The notes under the pieces: model-generated | The model's input: the letters and a program-made list of their open reading frames with translations, nothing else | What the model was told of the DNA's origin: nothing | The model's database searches: none | NCBI RefSeq assembly: GCF_004135605.1 | Contig: NZ_SDPT01000002.1 | Location: 310,001-374,000, forward strand | Reading direction: 5' to 3' | From: Sphingomonas desiccabilis | GTDB lineage: Bacteria > Pseudomonadota > Alphaproteobacteria > Sphingomonadales > Sphingomonadaceae | DNA length: 64,000 nucleotides | Position numbers and translations under genes: made by a program | Shown here: positions 8,986-19,125 of the stretch, piece by piece | Numbering within the stretch: position 1 is the first letter of the stretch | Layout of the letters: the number at the start of each line of letters is the position of its first letter

Positions 8986-9438
8986 ATGGACGCCATGGAC
9001 CGAAAGCTGCTGCGCGTGCTGCAGGAGGACGGACGCATCACCAACCAGGCGCTCGCCGAACGCTGCGGCCTGTCGCCTGCCGCCTGCTTCGACCGGGTGA
9101 AGCGGCTGCGCGCCAATGGCGTCATCACCGGCTACACGGCGCTGCTCGATCCGGGGCAGCTCGACCGCGCGCTGATGATCTTCGTCGAGGTGCTGCTCGA
9201 TCGCACCACCGACGACGCCTTTGCCGCCTTTGCCGAGCATGTCCGTCGCGTGCCGGAGGTGCTGGAGTGCCACATGGTCGCCGGCGGCTTCGACTATCTG
9301 CTCAAGGTGCGGGTGGCCGACATGGCCGCGTACCGGGCCTTTCTGGGCGACACGCTGGTGGCCATGCCCGGCATCCGGGAGACGCGGACCTATGCGGTGC
9401 TGGAGGAAGTGAAGGCGACGACCCGGCTGCCGCTATAG
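8986..9438 (+). CDS. Lrp/AsnC family regulator, probable proline-responsive PutR
   Basis: A 150-residue Lrp/AsnC protein. The N terminus reads MDAMDRKLLRVLQEDGRITN, the classic winged helix-turn-helix entry, with the recognition helix in LAERCGLSPAACFDRVKRL (about 23-41). The C-terminal RAM ligand-binding domain includes the ECHMVAGGFDYLLKV strand. It is transcribed away from putA, as is PutR in other alphaproteobacteria, where it activates putA in the presence of proline. That role is inferred from context. Its stop is 2 bases from the stop of glgA on the other strand. Confidence 0.92.
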   Translation: MDAMDRKLLRVLQEDGRITNQALAERCGLSPAACFDRVKRLRANGVITGYTALLDPGQLDRALMIFVEVLLDRTTDDAFAAFAEHVRRVPEVLECHMVAGGFDYLLKVRVADMAAYRAFLGDTLVAMPGIRETRTYAVLEEVKATTRLPL

Positions 9439-9440
9439 CA

Positions 9441-10877
9441 TCAGCCCAGCAGGTGCCGGTACAGCGCCGCATAGCGCGCGCCGCTGTTCTCCAACGAGAA
9501 GTCGGCGGCCATGCCCCGGCGCTGGATCTGCCGCCAGCGCGGTGCATCCCGGTACAGCGCGATCGTGCGCGCGATCGCGCCGCGGAGCGCCTGCGGTGTG
9601 ACGCCGTCGAACTGCACGCCGGTCGCCACCCCCGCGTCGAGCGCGGCGACATTGGCGTCGATCACCGTGTCGGCCAGCCCCCCGGTGCGCGCCACCACCG
9701 GCACGCAGCCATAGGCGAGGCCGTAGAGCTGGGTCAGCCCGCACGGCTCGAAGCGGGACGGGATCAGGATCGCGTCGGCACCGCCCTGCAACAGATGGGA
9801 CAGCGGCTCGTCATAGCCGATCTGTACGCCGATGCGGCCAGGGTGGCGGTCGGCTGCGGCGCGAAACGCCTGTTCCAGCGCCCGATCGCCGGAGCCGAGC
9901 ATCGCCAGGCGGCCGCCCATCGCGACCAGATCGTCGAGCAGGCTGGCGAGGACGTCCATGCCCTTCTGCCAGGTGAGCCGACTGACGACGGTGAAGATCG
10001 GACCCTCGCCGTCCAGGCCGAAGCGCGCTTCCACGGCGCGCGTGTTGGCGGCGCGCGCATCCAGCGTGTCGGCGCTGTAGCGCGCGGCCAGCAGTGGATC
10101 GGTCGTCGGGTTCCACACCGCCGGATCGATGCCGTTCAGGATGCCCGTGACCCGGGCACCGCGCGCGGCGATCAGCCCCTCCAGTCCCATGCCGAACTCC
10201 GGCCGCCGGATCTCCTCGGCATAGGTCGGGCTCACGGTGGTGATGGCATCGGCCGCCCATAGGCCGGCCTTCAGCAGGCCGACGGCGCCGTAATACTCGA
10301 CCCCTTCGATGCCCCAGGCATGCGGCGGCAACTCGAGGGCGGGGAACACGCCCGCGTCGACGCTGCCCTGGAAGGCGATGTTGTGGATCGTGGCCACGCT
10401 CTTGGTGCCGTGCGCGCCGCCGGCGAACCGCAGATAGGCGGGGGCGAGCCCTGCCTGCCAGTCATGGGCGTGCAGCAGGTCGAAGCGCCGGCCGCCGACC
10501 GCGCCCGACGCCAGCTCCGCGGCCGCCCGCGAGAGCGCAGCGAAGCGGCGCCAGTTGTCGTCCCAGTCGCGCCCCGATGCATCGGCGTAGGGGCCGCCGT
10601 CGCGCGCGAACAGCGCGGGTGCGTCCAGCACCCACAGCGGATGGTCGCCGAGCGATCCGGCGAGCAACCGCGCCTCCACGCCCAGCAACGCGGGCCAGTG
10701 ATGCACCACCTGGGCGTCCGGCATCTGCGCCAGGACCTTCGGATATCCCGGCAGCAGGGTGGTCGTGGCGACGCCGTGCGGGGCCAGGGCATCCGGCAGC
10801 GCGCCGACCACGTCGGCCAGCCCCCCGGTCTTCACCAGCGGATAGGCTTCCGACGCGACCGACAGCGCCTGGATCAT
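9441..10877 (-). CDS. glgA: glycogen synthase (ADP-glucose)
   Basis: A 478-residue GT5 starch/glycogen synthase that transfers glucose from ADP-glucose to the non-reducing end of alpha-1,4-glucan. The N-terminal [13 protein letters not shown] motif (about 16-28) binds ADP-glucose; the C-terminal domain has [18 protein letters not shown] and RTGGLADTV, both conserved. The length matches the bacterial family. The start overlaps the glgC stop in an ATGA, so the two are coupled and it is the last gene of the glycogen/trehalose block. The open frame continues upstream through glgC in another frame but that is not coding. Confidence 0.96.
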   Translation of the reverse strand: MIQALSVASEAYPLVKTGGLADVVGALPDALAPHGVATTTLLPGYPKVLAQMPDAQVVHHWPALLGVEARLLAGSLGDHPLWVLDAPALFARDGGPYADASGRDWDDNWRRFAALSRAAAELASGAVGGRRFDLLHAHDWQAGLAPAYLRFAGGAHGTKSVATIHNIAFQGSVDAGVFPALELPPHAWGIEGVEYYGAVGLLKAGLWAADAITTVSPTYAEEIRRPEFGMGLEGLIAARGARVTGILNGIDPAVWNPTTDPLLAARYSADTLDARAANTRAVEARFGLDGEGPIFTVVSRLTWQKGMDVLASLLDDLVAMGGRLAMLGSGDRALEQAFRAAADRHPGRIGVQIGYDEPLSHLLQGGADAILIPSRFEPCGLTQLYGLAYGCVPVVARTGGLADTVIDANVAALDAGVATGVQFDGVTPQALRGAIARTIALYRDAPRWRQIQRRGMAADFSLENSGARYAALYRHLLG

Positions 10878-12133
10878 GCCAGCCGGTCGATCATCGGCTG
10901 GGTGATCAGGCACACGCCGTTGTCGGTGCGGCGGAACCGCCGTGCGTCGAGCACCGGATCCTCGCCCACCACCAGCCCGTCGGGAATGCACACGCCCGCG
11001 TCGACCACCACCTTGGTGAGCCGTGCGTTGCGGGAGATCTTGCAGCGCGGCAGGATCACCGCCTGCTCCAGCGTGGCAAAGCTGTGCGCCCGCACCCCGG
11101 TGAACACCAGGCTGTTGCGGATCGACGCGCCCGAGATGATGCAGTCGCCCGAGATCAGCGAGCTGGTCGCCTCGCCACGGCGGCCTTCTTCGTCGTGGAC
11201 GAACTTGGCCGGGGGGGTCACCTCCGAATAGGTCCAAAGCGGCCAGCTGTGGTCGTAGAGATCGAGCTTGGGCACCACGTCGGTCAGGTCGATGTTCGCT
11301 TCCCAATAGGCGTCCACCGTGCCGACGTCGCGCCAATAGGCTTCGCGCTCCTCGGGTGCACGCACGCAGGAGTCGGAGAAGCGGTGCGCCACCGCATTCC
11401 CGTGGCGGACCAGATATGGGATGATGTCCTTGCCGAAATCGCGCGCCGAGTTCGGATCGGCGGCATCGCGGCGCAGCTGCTCGATCAGCAGCGACGTGTT
11501 GAAGACATAGATGCCCATCGAGGCAAGCGCGACGTCCGGGCGGCCGGGCATCGCGGGGGGATCGGCAGGCTTTTCGACGAAGTCGGTGATCCGATCCTGC
11601 GCGTCGACGGCCATCACGCCAAAGCCGCTCGCTTCCAGCCGCGGCACCTCCATGCAGGCGACCGTCACGTCCGCGCCGGACTGGCAATGCTGCTGGAGCA
11701 TCAGCTCATAGTCCATCTTGTAGATGTGGTCCCCCGCCAGGATGACCATATACTCGGGCGCGTAGCTCTCGATGATGTCGATGTTCTGGAAGACTGCGTC
11801 GGCGGTGCCCTCGTACCACTGGAACTCGCTGATGCGCTGCGATGCGGGGAGGATGTCGAAGCCCTCGTTGCGCTCGCGCCGCAGGAAGTTCCAGCCGCCC
11901 TGCAGGTGGCGGATCAGCGAATGCGCCTTGTATTGGGTGGCAACCCCGATGCGGCGGATGCCGGAATTGATCGCGTTCGAGAGCGCGAAGTCGATGATGC
12001 GCGACTTGCCGCCGAAATAGACTGCGGGCTTGGCGCGGACATCGGTCAGTTCCGCCAGCCGACTGCCGCGCCCGCCCGCCAGCACATAGGCCATGGCGTC
12101 GCGTGCCAGCGGCTGCCCGCGTCTCTCGATCAT
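10874..12133 (-). CDS. glgC: glucose-1-phosphate adenylyltransferase
   Basis: A 419-residue ADP-glucose pyrophosphorylase, making ADP-glucose for GlgA from glucose 1-phosphate and ATP. The nucleotide-binding signature LAGGRGSRL (about 18-26), the [21 protein letters not shown] region and a C-terminal left-handed beta-helix part ([18 protein letters not shown]) are all present. The start was placed at MIERRGQ because a GGGAG ribosome site lies just before it and the further open frame crosses into glgP. It is separated from glgP by 86 bases, so it may be expressed from the large operon or from its own promoter. The enzyme is normally allosteric; effectors cannot be read here. Confidence 0.96.
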   Translation of the reverse strand: MIERRGQPLARDAMAYVLAGGRGSRLAELTDVRAKPAVYFGGKSRIIDFALSNAINSGIRRIGVATQYKAHSLIRHLQGGWNFLRRERNEGFDILPASQRISEFQWYEGTADAVFQNIDIIESYAPEYMVILAGDHIYKMDYELMLQQHCQSGADVTVACMEVPRLEASGFGVMAVDAQDRITDFVEKPADPPAMPGRPDVALASMGIYVFNTSLLIEQLRRDAADPNSARDFGKDIIPYLVRHGNAVAHRFSDSCVRAPEEREAYWRDVGTVDAYWEANIDLTDVVPKLDLYDHSWPLWTYSEVTPPAKFVHDEEGRRGEATSSLISGDCIISGASIRNSLVFTGVRAHSFATLEQAVILPRCKISRNARLTKVVVDAGVCIPDGLVVGEDPVLDARRFRRTDNGVCLITQPMIDRLA

Positions 12134-12219
12134 CGTCTCTCTCCCGTTCGCGTTTGTCGTTATGGTTGCAGAACGCTTAATCCGGCGTCCGGGTTCTCTG
12201 GCGGGTTCGCTGGGGCAGG

Positions 12220-14619
12220 TCAGGCGACGTGCCAGATGTCGCGCGCATATTCGCGGATGGTGCGGTCCGACGAGAACCAGCCCATGCCCGCCACGTTGCG
12301 GATCGCCGCGGCACCCCAGCCGGCGGGGTCGCGCCAGCGTCGGTCGACCTCGCGCTGGGCCGCGGCATAGCTTTCGAAGTCCGCGGCCAGGAAGAACCTG
12401 TCGTGGTCGTAGAGTTCCCCGACCAGCCCGGCGTAGCGCCCCGGATCGTCGGGGGAGAAGACGCCGGAGGCGATTGCCGACAGCGCCTGGGCAAGCGCCG
12501 GGCAGCGCTCGATCATTTCGCGCGGATGATAGTTGCGGGCCCGCTCGGCGACCTGGTCGGCGGTGAGGCCGAAGATGACGATGTTCTCGTCTCCGACGCG
12601 ATCCTTGATCTCGATGTTGGCACCATCGAGGGTGCCGATGGTGAGGGCGCCGTTCAGCGCCAGCTTCATGTTGCCGGTGCCCGACGCCTCCATGCCGGCG
12701 GTCGAGATCTGCTCGGAGAGATCCGCAGCGGGCATGATCCGCTCCGCCAGCGACACATTGTAGTTGGGCAGGAACGCGACCTTCAGCAAGCCCTGGACGG
12801 CCGGATCGCCGTTGATCCGCCGCGCGATGTCGTTGGCGAGCTTGATGATCAGCTTGGCGTTCCAATAGCTCGGCGCCGCCTTGCCCGCGAACAGCTTGAC
12901 CCGGGGTACCCAGTCGCGCTCCGGATGGCTGCGGATCTGGTCGTAGAGCGCCACCGTCTCGAGGAGGTTGAGCAGCTGGCGCTTGTACTCGTGGATGCGC
13001 TTCACCTGGACGTCGAACAGCGCGTCCGGGTCGAGCGACAGGCCCGTCTCCGCCCGGATATGGTCGGCCAGTGCGACCTTGTTGGCGCGCTTCACCGCGG
13101 CGAAGCGCTCGCGGAAGCTGGGATCGTCCGCGAGCGGGGCGAGGCGCGAGAGCTTGGCGGCATCGTCCTTGAACGCCGGGCCGATCCCGTCGGCGATCAG
13201 CGCCGTCAGCCCCGGGTTGCACTCGTGCAGCCAGCGGCGCGGCGTGATCCCGTTGGTCTTGTTGTTGATGCGGTCGGGATAGAGGCGATGAAGGTCCGCG
13301 AACACGGTCTTCTTCATGAGCTCGGTGTGCAGCGCCGCCACGCCGTTGATGCTGTGCGCGCCGGCGAAGGCCAGATTGGCCATGCGCACGCGCCGCTCGC
13401 CGCCCTCGTCGATCAGGCTGATCGCGGTGATCGCGCGGTCGTCGATCCCCGGCGTCTCGCGCGCTTCCTTCAGCAGCTTGGCGTTGATCGCGTAGACGAG
13501 CTGCATGTGCCGCGGCAGCAGCCGCTCGAACAGCGGCAGCGGCCAGCTTTCCAGCGCCTCGGGCAACAAGGTGTGGTTGGTGTAGCCGAAGGTCGCGCGC
13601 GCGATATCCCACGCTTCGTCGAAGGCCACGTCGTGATGGTCGACCAGCAGCCGCATCAGCTCCGCCACCGCCACCGCCGGATGGGTGTCGTTGAGCTGGA
13701 TCGCCGCCTTCTCCGGCAACGTCGTGATGTCGCCGAAATACTGCATGTGCCGGCGGACGATGTCCTGGATCGACGCGGAGGAGAAGAAATACTCCTGCCG
13801 AAGCCGCAGTTCCTGTCCCGCAGGGGTGGAGTCCGCCGGATAGAGCACGCGTACCAGCGTCTCGGCGGCGACCTGGCCGGCAAGCGCCCCTTGGTGATCG
13901 CCGGCGTTGAACCGGTCGAGCCGGATCGGGTCGAAGGCACGCGCCGTCCACAGCCGCAGCGTGTTGACCCGCCGCCCGCGCCAGCCGACCACGGGGGTGT
14001 CCACCGCCATCGCCTCCAGCCCCTCGGCCGGCTTCCAGTGGACGCGACCGCCGTCCTCGCTGACGACCTCGCCGCCGAAGCCGACCAGATAGGCGCTCTC
14101 GCGCCGCTCGAATTCCCAGGGATTGCCGTGCGCGAGCCAGGTTTCGGGCAGCTCGACCTGCCAGCCGTCATCGATCCGCTGGCGGAACATGCCGTTCACA
14201 TAGCGGATGCCATAGCCGTAGGCGGGCAGGTCCAGGCTCGCCAGGCTCTCCATGAAGCAGGCCGCCAGCCGCCCCAGGCCGCCGTTGCCCAGCGCCGCAT
14301 CCGGCTCGATCGCCTCGATCGCGGCGAGTTCGATCCCGAGCTCCTCCAGCGCGTCGCGCACCTCGGAGTCCCGGCCGAGGTTGGCAAGTGCGTCGCGCAG
14401 CAGCCGGCCGATCAGAAACTCCAGGCTGAGATAATAGACTCGCTTGGCACCGGCGGCATGGGCGGCGCGCGTGGACTCCATCCACCGGTCGATGATGTCG
14501 TTGCGCAGCGTCAGGATCGTCGCGGCGAGCCAGTCGTGCGGGTGCGCCGCGCGCTCGTCCTTGCCGATGCGGTGCTTGAGGGTGTCGACGATCTGCGCGG
14601 CAAGCGGGGACTGGGTCAT
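12220..14619 (-). CDS. glgP: glycogen phosphorylase
   Basis: A 799-residue GT35 phosphorylase that releases glucose 1-phosphate from glycogen ends. The pyridoxal-phosphate segment [20 protein letters not shown] near residue 650 carries the cofactor lysine; DGANIEI follows as in all family members. The N-terminal [11 protein letters not shown] motif and [15 protein letters not shown] are also typical. The start MTQSPLA lies 58 bases after the treY stop, a short spacing that fits continuation of the same operon. Its product can be reused by GlgC, so synthesis and breakdown are encoded together. Confidence 0.96.
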   Translation of the reverse strand: MTQSPLAAQIVDTLKHRIGKDERAAHPHDWLAATILTLRNDIIDRWMESTRAAHAAGAKRVYYLSLEFLIGRLLRDALANLGRDSEVRDALEELGIELAAIEAIEPDAALGNGGLGRLAACFMESLASLDLPAYGYGIRYVNGMFRQRIDDGWQVELPETWLAHGNPWEFERRESAYLVGFGGEVVSEDGGRVHWKPAEGLEAMAVDTPVVGWRGRRVNTLRLWTARAFDPIRLDRFNAGDHQGALAGQVAAETLVRVLYPADSTPAGQELRLRQEYFFSSASIQDIVRRHMQYFGDITTLPEKAAIQLNDTHPAVAVAELMRLLVDHHDVAFDEAWDIARATFGYTNHTLLPEALESWPLPLFERLLPRHMQLVYAINAKLLKEARETPGIDDRAITAISLIDEGGERRVRMANLAFAGAHSINGVAALHTELMKKTVFADLHRLYPDRINNKTNGITPRRWLHECNPGLTALIADGIGPAFKDDAAKLSRLAPLADDPSFRERFAAVKRANKVALADHIRAETGLSLDPDALFDVQVKRIHEYKRQLLNLLETVALYDQIRSHPERDWVPRVKLFAGKAAPSYWNAKLIIKLANDIARRINGDPAVQGLLKVAFLPNYNVSLAERIMPAADLSEQISTAGMEASGTGNMKLALNGALTIGTLDGANIEIKDRVGDENIVIFGLTADQVAERARNYHPREMIERCPALAQALSAIASGVFSPDDPGRYAGLVGELYDHDRFFLAADFESYAAAQREVDRRWRDPAGWGAAAIRNVAGMGWFSSDRTIREYARDIWHVA

Positions 14620-14677
14620 GGGTGCGCCGTATCAAAGGGCAGGGAAGGAGCTTGTACCGCGCGGTCTCCCGCTGTCA

Positions 14678-17137
14678 TTACGGAATGATAAGGATCGCGG
14701 TCGGTTCGTCGCAGAGCAGGGCGCCGACGCGGGTTTCGACACCCTCCGGCAGCCCGTCCAGGACAGTATCGGCCCACCAGTCCCTCGCCGGGGTCGGGGT
14801 TTCGGTGCCGGCGGTGGCCTCTGCGGTCCGCAGCGCCACGACCGCGAGCAGCCTTTCTTCGCCCGCCGCCCGCGTGAAGGCGAGGACGTGGTCGGCCCGC
14901 CTGCCGCGAACGTCGACCGGTCGATAGTCGCCGCTGGCGAACAGCGCCGGGTGCTGGCGCCGCAACCCCAGGAGCCTTGCGATCAGCGCGAGCTTCTCCG
15001 CACCCTGGCGGGTCGGATCGGCGAGTAGTTGCGCGCGCAGGTCATAGTCGACGGGACGGCGGTTGTCGGGATCGACCAGGCTGAAGTCGGGCAGCTCGGT
15101 GCCTTGGTAGCAGTCGGGCACGCCCGGAACGGTATAGCGGAGCGCCACCTGCGCCAGCGCGTTGGCGCGCGCCGGGGCTGCCGTTCTGGCGAGGAATGCC
15201 TGAAGGTCCGCGAGGAAATCGCCCGACTTGCCCGGATCGAGCAGCGCACGGACCAGCCCTTCGGCTGCACCCTCATAGCTTTCGTTGGGAGCCTCCCACG
15301 AGGATCGCAGCTTGGCTTCGCGCAGTGCCTTCTGCTGCCAGGCGACGACGCGGTCGGCAAAGGCGACCAGGCCGCCGGCGTCGTCGATCGCCAGCCCGTC
15401 CGGCCAGGCGCCGAACAAGGTCTGGAACAGCATGTAGACGTCGCCGGGATCCACCCCATCCGCATAGGGGGCCGCCAGGGCATGCCAGCGCAGCACCGCC
15501 TCGCGCCAGGCCTCCGGCAGTTCGCTCAGCGTCGCGAGCCGGGCGCGCATGTCCTCGCCGCGCTTGTGATCGTGCGTGGCGGTTGCGAGCATGCCGCGCG
15601 GGAAGCGCTCGGCCCGGCCGGCGGCATCGGCGTGGAATTCGGCGATGCTGGCGGAGAAGCGGGTCGCGTCAAAGCCGACGTCGTTGCGCGAGAGCAGCCG
15701 GCCATAGCGGTAGAAGGCGGTGTCCTCCACGGCCTTGGCGGCGATCGGCGCGGAGAGCTGCTGGAAGCGGCGCACCGCCTCCGCCGCGAGTTCAGGGTCC
15801 CCGGGGCCTGTGCCGGCGAGCCATTCCAGCACGCGATCGACCACCGCCTCCTCGCCGGGCGGCACATGCGCGGCGACGCGGCTGCGCGCGATCTCGCGGA
15901 TTTCGGCGTCTCCCTCCGGCGCGGCATCGCCGGTGCCGTAGGTCCGGTAGACGGGGAACACCCACAGCAGGCGCTCGATCGCGCGGCGCAGCATGCCGCG
16001 GGTGAGTCCTTCGGTTTCAGGCGTTGAGGCGGCGAGCGCCGCGAACGCCTGGACGCACCGCGTCAGCTGGCCTTCGAATGCCCAGGCGAGCATGTGGCGC
16101 CGTGCCTCGAGCTCCTCGGCCTCGAAGTCCGCCGGGCGGCCGCTGATTTCCTCCCATAGCCGGTCGAGCGGTGCTTCGCCTTCCGGTGCGTGGAGGAGGG
16201 CGGCCACTTCCTCCATGAAGTCGTAGCCGCTGGTGCCATCGACACCCCAGTCGTCCGACAAGGGCTCGCCTGCGCCCAGGATCTTCTCGATCACCAGATA
16301 GGCCGGTCCCGGCGGAGCGTCCGCCGGCCGGGGCGTGGCATCCAGGCGCGCGCGCAGCGTACGGCAATAGCCGGCCGGATCGGTCAGCCCATCGACATGG
16401 TCGACCCGGACGCCATCGATCAGCCCCTCGGCATAGAGGCGCAAGGGGAGCGCGTGGACGGCCTCGAAGACCTCGGGATCCTCGATGCGGAGCCCGGCGA
16501 GTTCGCTGACGGTGAAGAAGCGCCGCCAGTTGAGTGCGTCGTTGGCGGTGCGCCACGACGCCAGCCGGTAATGCTGGCGCTCCAGCAGCGCGCGGATCTC
16601 CTGCGAATCGGCGGTCGCGCCACCCGCCTGGTCCTCGGCGCGCAGGGGGAAGCGGTGCTCGCCATAGGCGCAGACGAAGCGCCTGCCGTCCTCGACCACG
16701 ATCTCGATCGCGCCCTGGTCCAATGCTTCCGACAGGGGCGTGCCGAGCACCGGCAGCAGCACCGGCTCCCGCCAGTCGATGTCGAAGAAGCGGGCGTAGG
16801 CGCTGTTCTGGCCGTGCGCGAGCACGTCCATCCACCAGGCGTTCTCGCTGCCGACGACGCCCATATGGTTGGGCACGATGTCGATGATGACGCCCATGTC
16901 GCGCGCGCGCAGCGCCTTTACGAGCTTCCGAAACGCCTCCTCGCCGCCCAGTTCGGGATTGATCCGGGTCGGGTCCACCACGTCATAGCCGTGGGTCGAG
17001 CCCGAGCGCGCCGTGGTGATCGGCGAGGCGTAGACGTGGCTCACGCCCAGCCGGTCGAGGTAGGGGACCAGCGCCTCGGCATCGGCAAAGGTGAAGTCGC
17101 GGTGGAACTGGAAGCGATAGGTGGCGCGGGGGGTCAT
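14678..17137 (-). CDS. treY: malto-oligosyltrehalose synthase
   Basis: An 819-residue GH13_26 enzyme that converts the reducing end of a maltodextrin into a trehalose linkage. Diagnostic segments are ATYRFQFHRDFTFADA at the N terminus, YASPITTARSGSTHGYDVVD, VRVDHVDGLTDP with the nucleophile aspartate, the acid in LVIEKILGAGEPL, and ATHDHKRGED. The start was placed at MTPRATY because it gives an ATGA overlap with malQ and the standard N terminus; the open frame beyond it is noncoding. Length is somewhat above the usual 700-800. It acts with TreZ, encoded two genes upstream. Confidence 0.95.
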   Translation of the reverse strand: MTPRATYRFQFHRDFTFADAEALVPYLDRLGVSHVYASPITTARSGSTHGYDVVDPTRINPELGGEEAFRKLVKALRARDMGVIIDIVPNHMGVVGSENAWWMDVLAHGQNSAYARFFDIDWREPVLLPVLGTPLSEALDQGAIEIVVEDGRRFVCAYGEHRFPLRAEDQAGGATADSQEIRALLERQHYRLASWRTANDALNWRRFFTVSELAGLRIEDPEVFEAVHALPLRLYAEGLIDGVRVDHVDGLTDPAGYCRTLRARLDATPRPADAPPGPAYLVIEKILGAGEPLSDDWGVDGTSGYDFMEEVAALLHAPEGEAPLDRLWEEISGRPADFEAEELEARRHMLAWAFEGQLTRCVQAFAALAASTPETEGLTRGMLRRAIERLLWVFPVYRTYGTGDAAPEGDAEIREIARSRVAAHVPPGEEAVVDRVLEWLAGTGPGDPELAAEAVRRFQQLSAPIAAKAVEDTAFYRYGRLLSRNDVGFDATRFSASIAEFHADAAGRAERFPRGMLATATHDHKRGEDMRARLATLSELPEAWREAVLRWHALAAPYADGVDPGDVYMLFQTLFGAWPDGLAIDDAGGLVAFADRVVAWQQKALREAKLRSSWEAPNESYEGAAEGLVRALLDPGKSGDFLADLQAFLARTAAPARANALAQVALRYTVPGVPDCYQGTELPDFSLVDPDNRRPVDYDLRAQLLADPTRQGAEKLALIARLLGLRRQHPALFASGDYRPVDVRGRRADHVLAFTRAAGEERLLAVVALRTAEATAGTETPTPARDWWADTVLDGLPEGVETRVGALLCDEPTAILIIP

Positions 17138-19125
17138 CCGTTCCTCATGGCATTGATGCGGGCGACGCGTCGGGCAACCTCCGGCCGGTCGAGCAACTCG
17201 GACGCCGGAGCCGGCATGCGCCGCCGCCAATTGGGGTGTTCGTCGATGGTGCCAGGCAGGTTCGGCTGCTCCTGTGCACCGATCAAATCCTCGATCGGCA
17301 GGATCGCGAGCTCGCACGGGGTGCCGGCGATGAAGGCGAGGGCCGCGTCCACCGCGGGGGCGGGATCGTCGGCGGACGGCTCGGCCGCGTCCGTCACCTC
17401 GCCGTCGGTGAACGCCTGCCACAGCAGCGTGCGTTCCTCCGCGCGGGTGGCGCGCTCGTCGGCCTCCACGGCATCGGGGCGGGTACGGCCGAGCCGCCAG
17501 TTCCAGTCGATGTCGCGCCCGACCCACCAGCCGGCGACGGTCGCCAGGTCGTGGGTCCCGGTCATCGCCGCCGCTTCCTCGGACCAGCGCTCGGCGGGGA
17601 TGAACCCGTCCTCGTCGCGCTCGAACGGCAGCACGCGCATGCCGAGCATGCTGCGCGCGTCCATCTTGGGCCGGAAGCCCTCGGGCACCGTGCCTAGGTC
17701 CTCGCCGATCACCACGGCGCGGGCGCGATGTGATTCGATCGCCAGCACGCGCAGCATGTCGTCGAGGGGCATGGTGAGATAGGCGCCGTCGCGCGGCGAC
17801 GCGCCTTCGGGCACCACCCACAGGCGGCGCAGGCCCAGCGCATGGTCGATGCGGATGCCGCCGGCATGGTCGAGCGCCGCGCGCAGCGTCGCGATATAGG
17901 GTTCGAACCCGGTGCGCTGGAGCGCGCGCGGCGAAAAGCCGGTGATGCCCCAGCTCTGCCCCTCCGGCCCGAGCAGGTCGGGCGGCGCGCCGAGCGATAG
18001 TCCGGTGAGCAGGTCGTCGCGGCGGCTCCAGGCGTGGCTGCCGCCGCCGTCCATGCCCACTGCGAGGTCGGCGATCAGGCCCAGCGCCATGCCGCCGTCG
18101 ATCGCGACGCGCTGGGCGGCGTCGAGGCTGCGCTTCGCCAGCCACTGGCAGAAGAGGTAGAAGTCGACTTCCTCGGCATGCTCGGCCGCAAAGCGCGCGA
18201 CCGCGTCGCCGGCAGGATCGTGGAAGGCGGTGGGCCAGCCTTGCCAGCCGGTGGCGCCGCTCTCCGCAAAGAAGTGGGCGTGCAGCGCGTCGAAGCGCGC
18301 GTGGCGCAGCAGTTCGTCGCCGCCCTTGCGCACATAGTCGGCGACTTCGACGCGCACCGCGTCGCTGCGCGCGGCAAAGGCGGCGCGCAACTGGCGCAGC
18401 CGTGCGGGGATCGCGGCGCTCCAGTCGATCAGCTCGGGGGAGGCTGCCTCGTCGACGGCATGCCCGGCAAGTGCGGGATCGGCGTAGAGGATGTTGAGAA
18501 ACAGCCGGCTCGACGGTGCATAGGGGCTGTAGCGGCTGGGATCGGCCGGGAAGAGCGCGTGCACCGGGCTGATCGCCAGCGCGCCGGCGCCGGCGGCGGC
18601 GAAGCTGCGCGCGGTCTCGGCCAGACTGCCGAAGTCGCCGAACGCGCGCGGGGTCGTGTCGCGCAGGCCAGCGATCTGCACCGCCGGCCCCCAAAGCCGC
18701 TTGCCGCCCGCGGCATCGGCGACGCCAAAACAGCGGCGAGGCGCGATCGCCAGGCGAAGGACGCGATCGCCCTGCACCAGCCGGTGATAGCCCGGCACGT
18801 CGATCCCGGGCAGTCGCCGCCCGTCGATCCGCAGCGACCGGCGGCTGCCGTCCTCCAGTTCCAGCCCGGCCGCACCCGCGGCGAGGCCGCCGGCGGGCAG
18901 CGGCACCGGCGTGCCGACGTCGGCGGAGACGAAGCTGCATGCGGTCGCCTGATCGGCCAGCCGGCGGCGGCTCTCGGCGATTGTGCCCTCACTGTCGGCG
19001 GGCAGGTCGAGCGCGGCGAGCACCTTCACCAGCGCCGCGTCGGAGACCCGCTGCGGCTCCCCGGCATAATCCTCCCAGTCGATCCGCAGCCCGGCGTCGG
19101 TGGCGAGGGCGTGAAGCGGGGTCAT
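17134..19125 (-). CDS. malQ: 4-alpha-glucanotransferase (amylomaltase)
   Basis: A 663-residue GH77 disproportionating enzyme. It moves maltodextrin units between chains and so turns short oligosaccharides left by GlgX and TreY/TreZ into longer substrates. The catalytic signatures are GGIRIDHALGLRRLW (nucleophile Asp), VIGEDLGTVPEG (acid/base Glu) and TGTHDLATVAGWW. It has the extra N-terminal region of the long proteobacterial MalQ type. The start MTPLHAL overlaps the treZ stop by 4 bases and its own stop overlaps treY by 4 bases. Insertion between treZ and treY in the same overlapping chain suggests direct coupling of chain rearrangement to trehalose release. Confidence 0.94.
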   Translation of the reverse strand: MTPLHALATDAGLRIDWEDYAGEPQRVSDAALVKVLAALDLPADSEGTIAESRRRLADQATACSFVSADVGTPVPLPAGGLAAGAAGLELEDGSRRSLRIDGRRLPGIDVPGYHRLVQGDRVLRLAIAPRRCFGVADAAGGKRLWGPAVQIAGLRDTTPRAFGDFGSLAETARSFAAAGAGALAISPVHALFPADPSRYSPYAPSSRLFLNILYADPALAGHAVDEAASPELIDWSAAIPARLRQLRAAFAARSDAVRVEVADYVRKGGDELLRHARFDALHAHFFAESGATGWQGWPTAFHDPAGDAVARFAAEHAEEVDFYLFCQWLAKRSLDAAQRVAIDGGMALGLIADLAVGMDGGGSHAWSRRDDLLTGLSLGAPPDLLGPEGQSWGITGFSPRALQRTGFEPYIATLRAALDHAGGIRIDHALGLRRLWVVPEGASPRDGAYLTMPLDDMLRVLAIESHRARAVVIGEDLGTVPEGFRPKMDARSMLGMRVLPFERDEDGFIPAERWSEEAAAMTGTHDLATVAGWWVGRDIDWNWRLGRTRPDAVEADERATRAEERTLLWQAFTDGEVTDAAEPSADDPAPAVDAALAFIAGTPCELAILPIEDLIGAQEQPNLPGTIDEHPNWRRRMPAPASELLDRPEVARRVARINAMRNG

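Noticed and set aside
10874..13951. glgC as a 1025-residue protein
   Set aside because: The extra N-terminal part is a shadow of glgP in another frame; the real start at 12133 has a ribosome site and the family N terminus.
14678..18940. treY as a 1420-residue protein
   Set aside because: The extension is a shadow of malQ; the start at 17137 has the overlap pattern of the whole operon.
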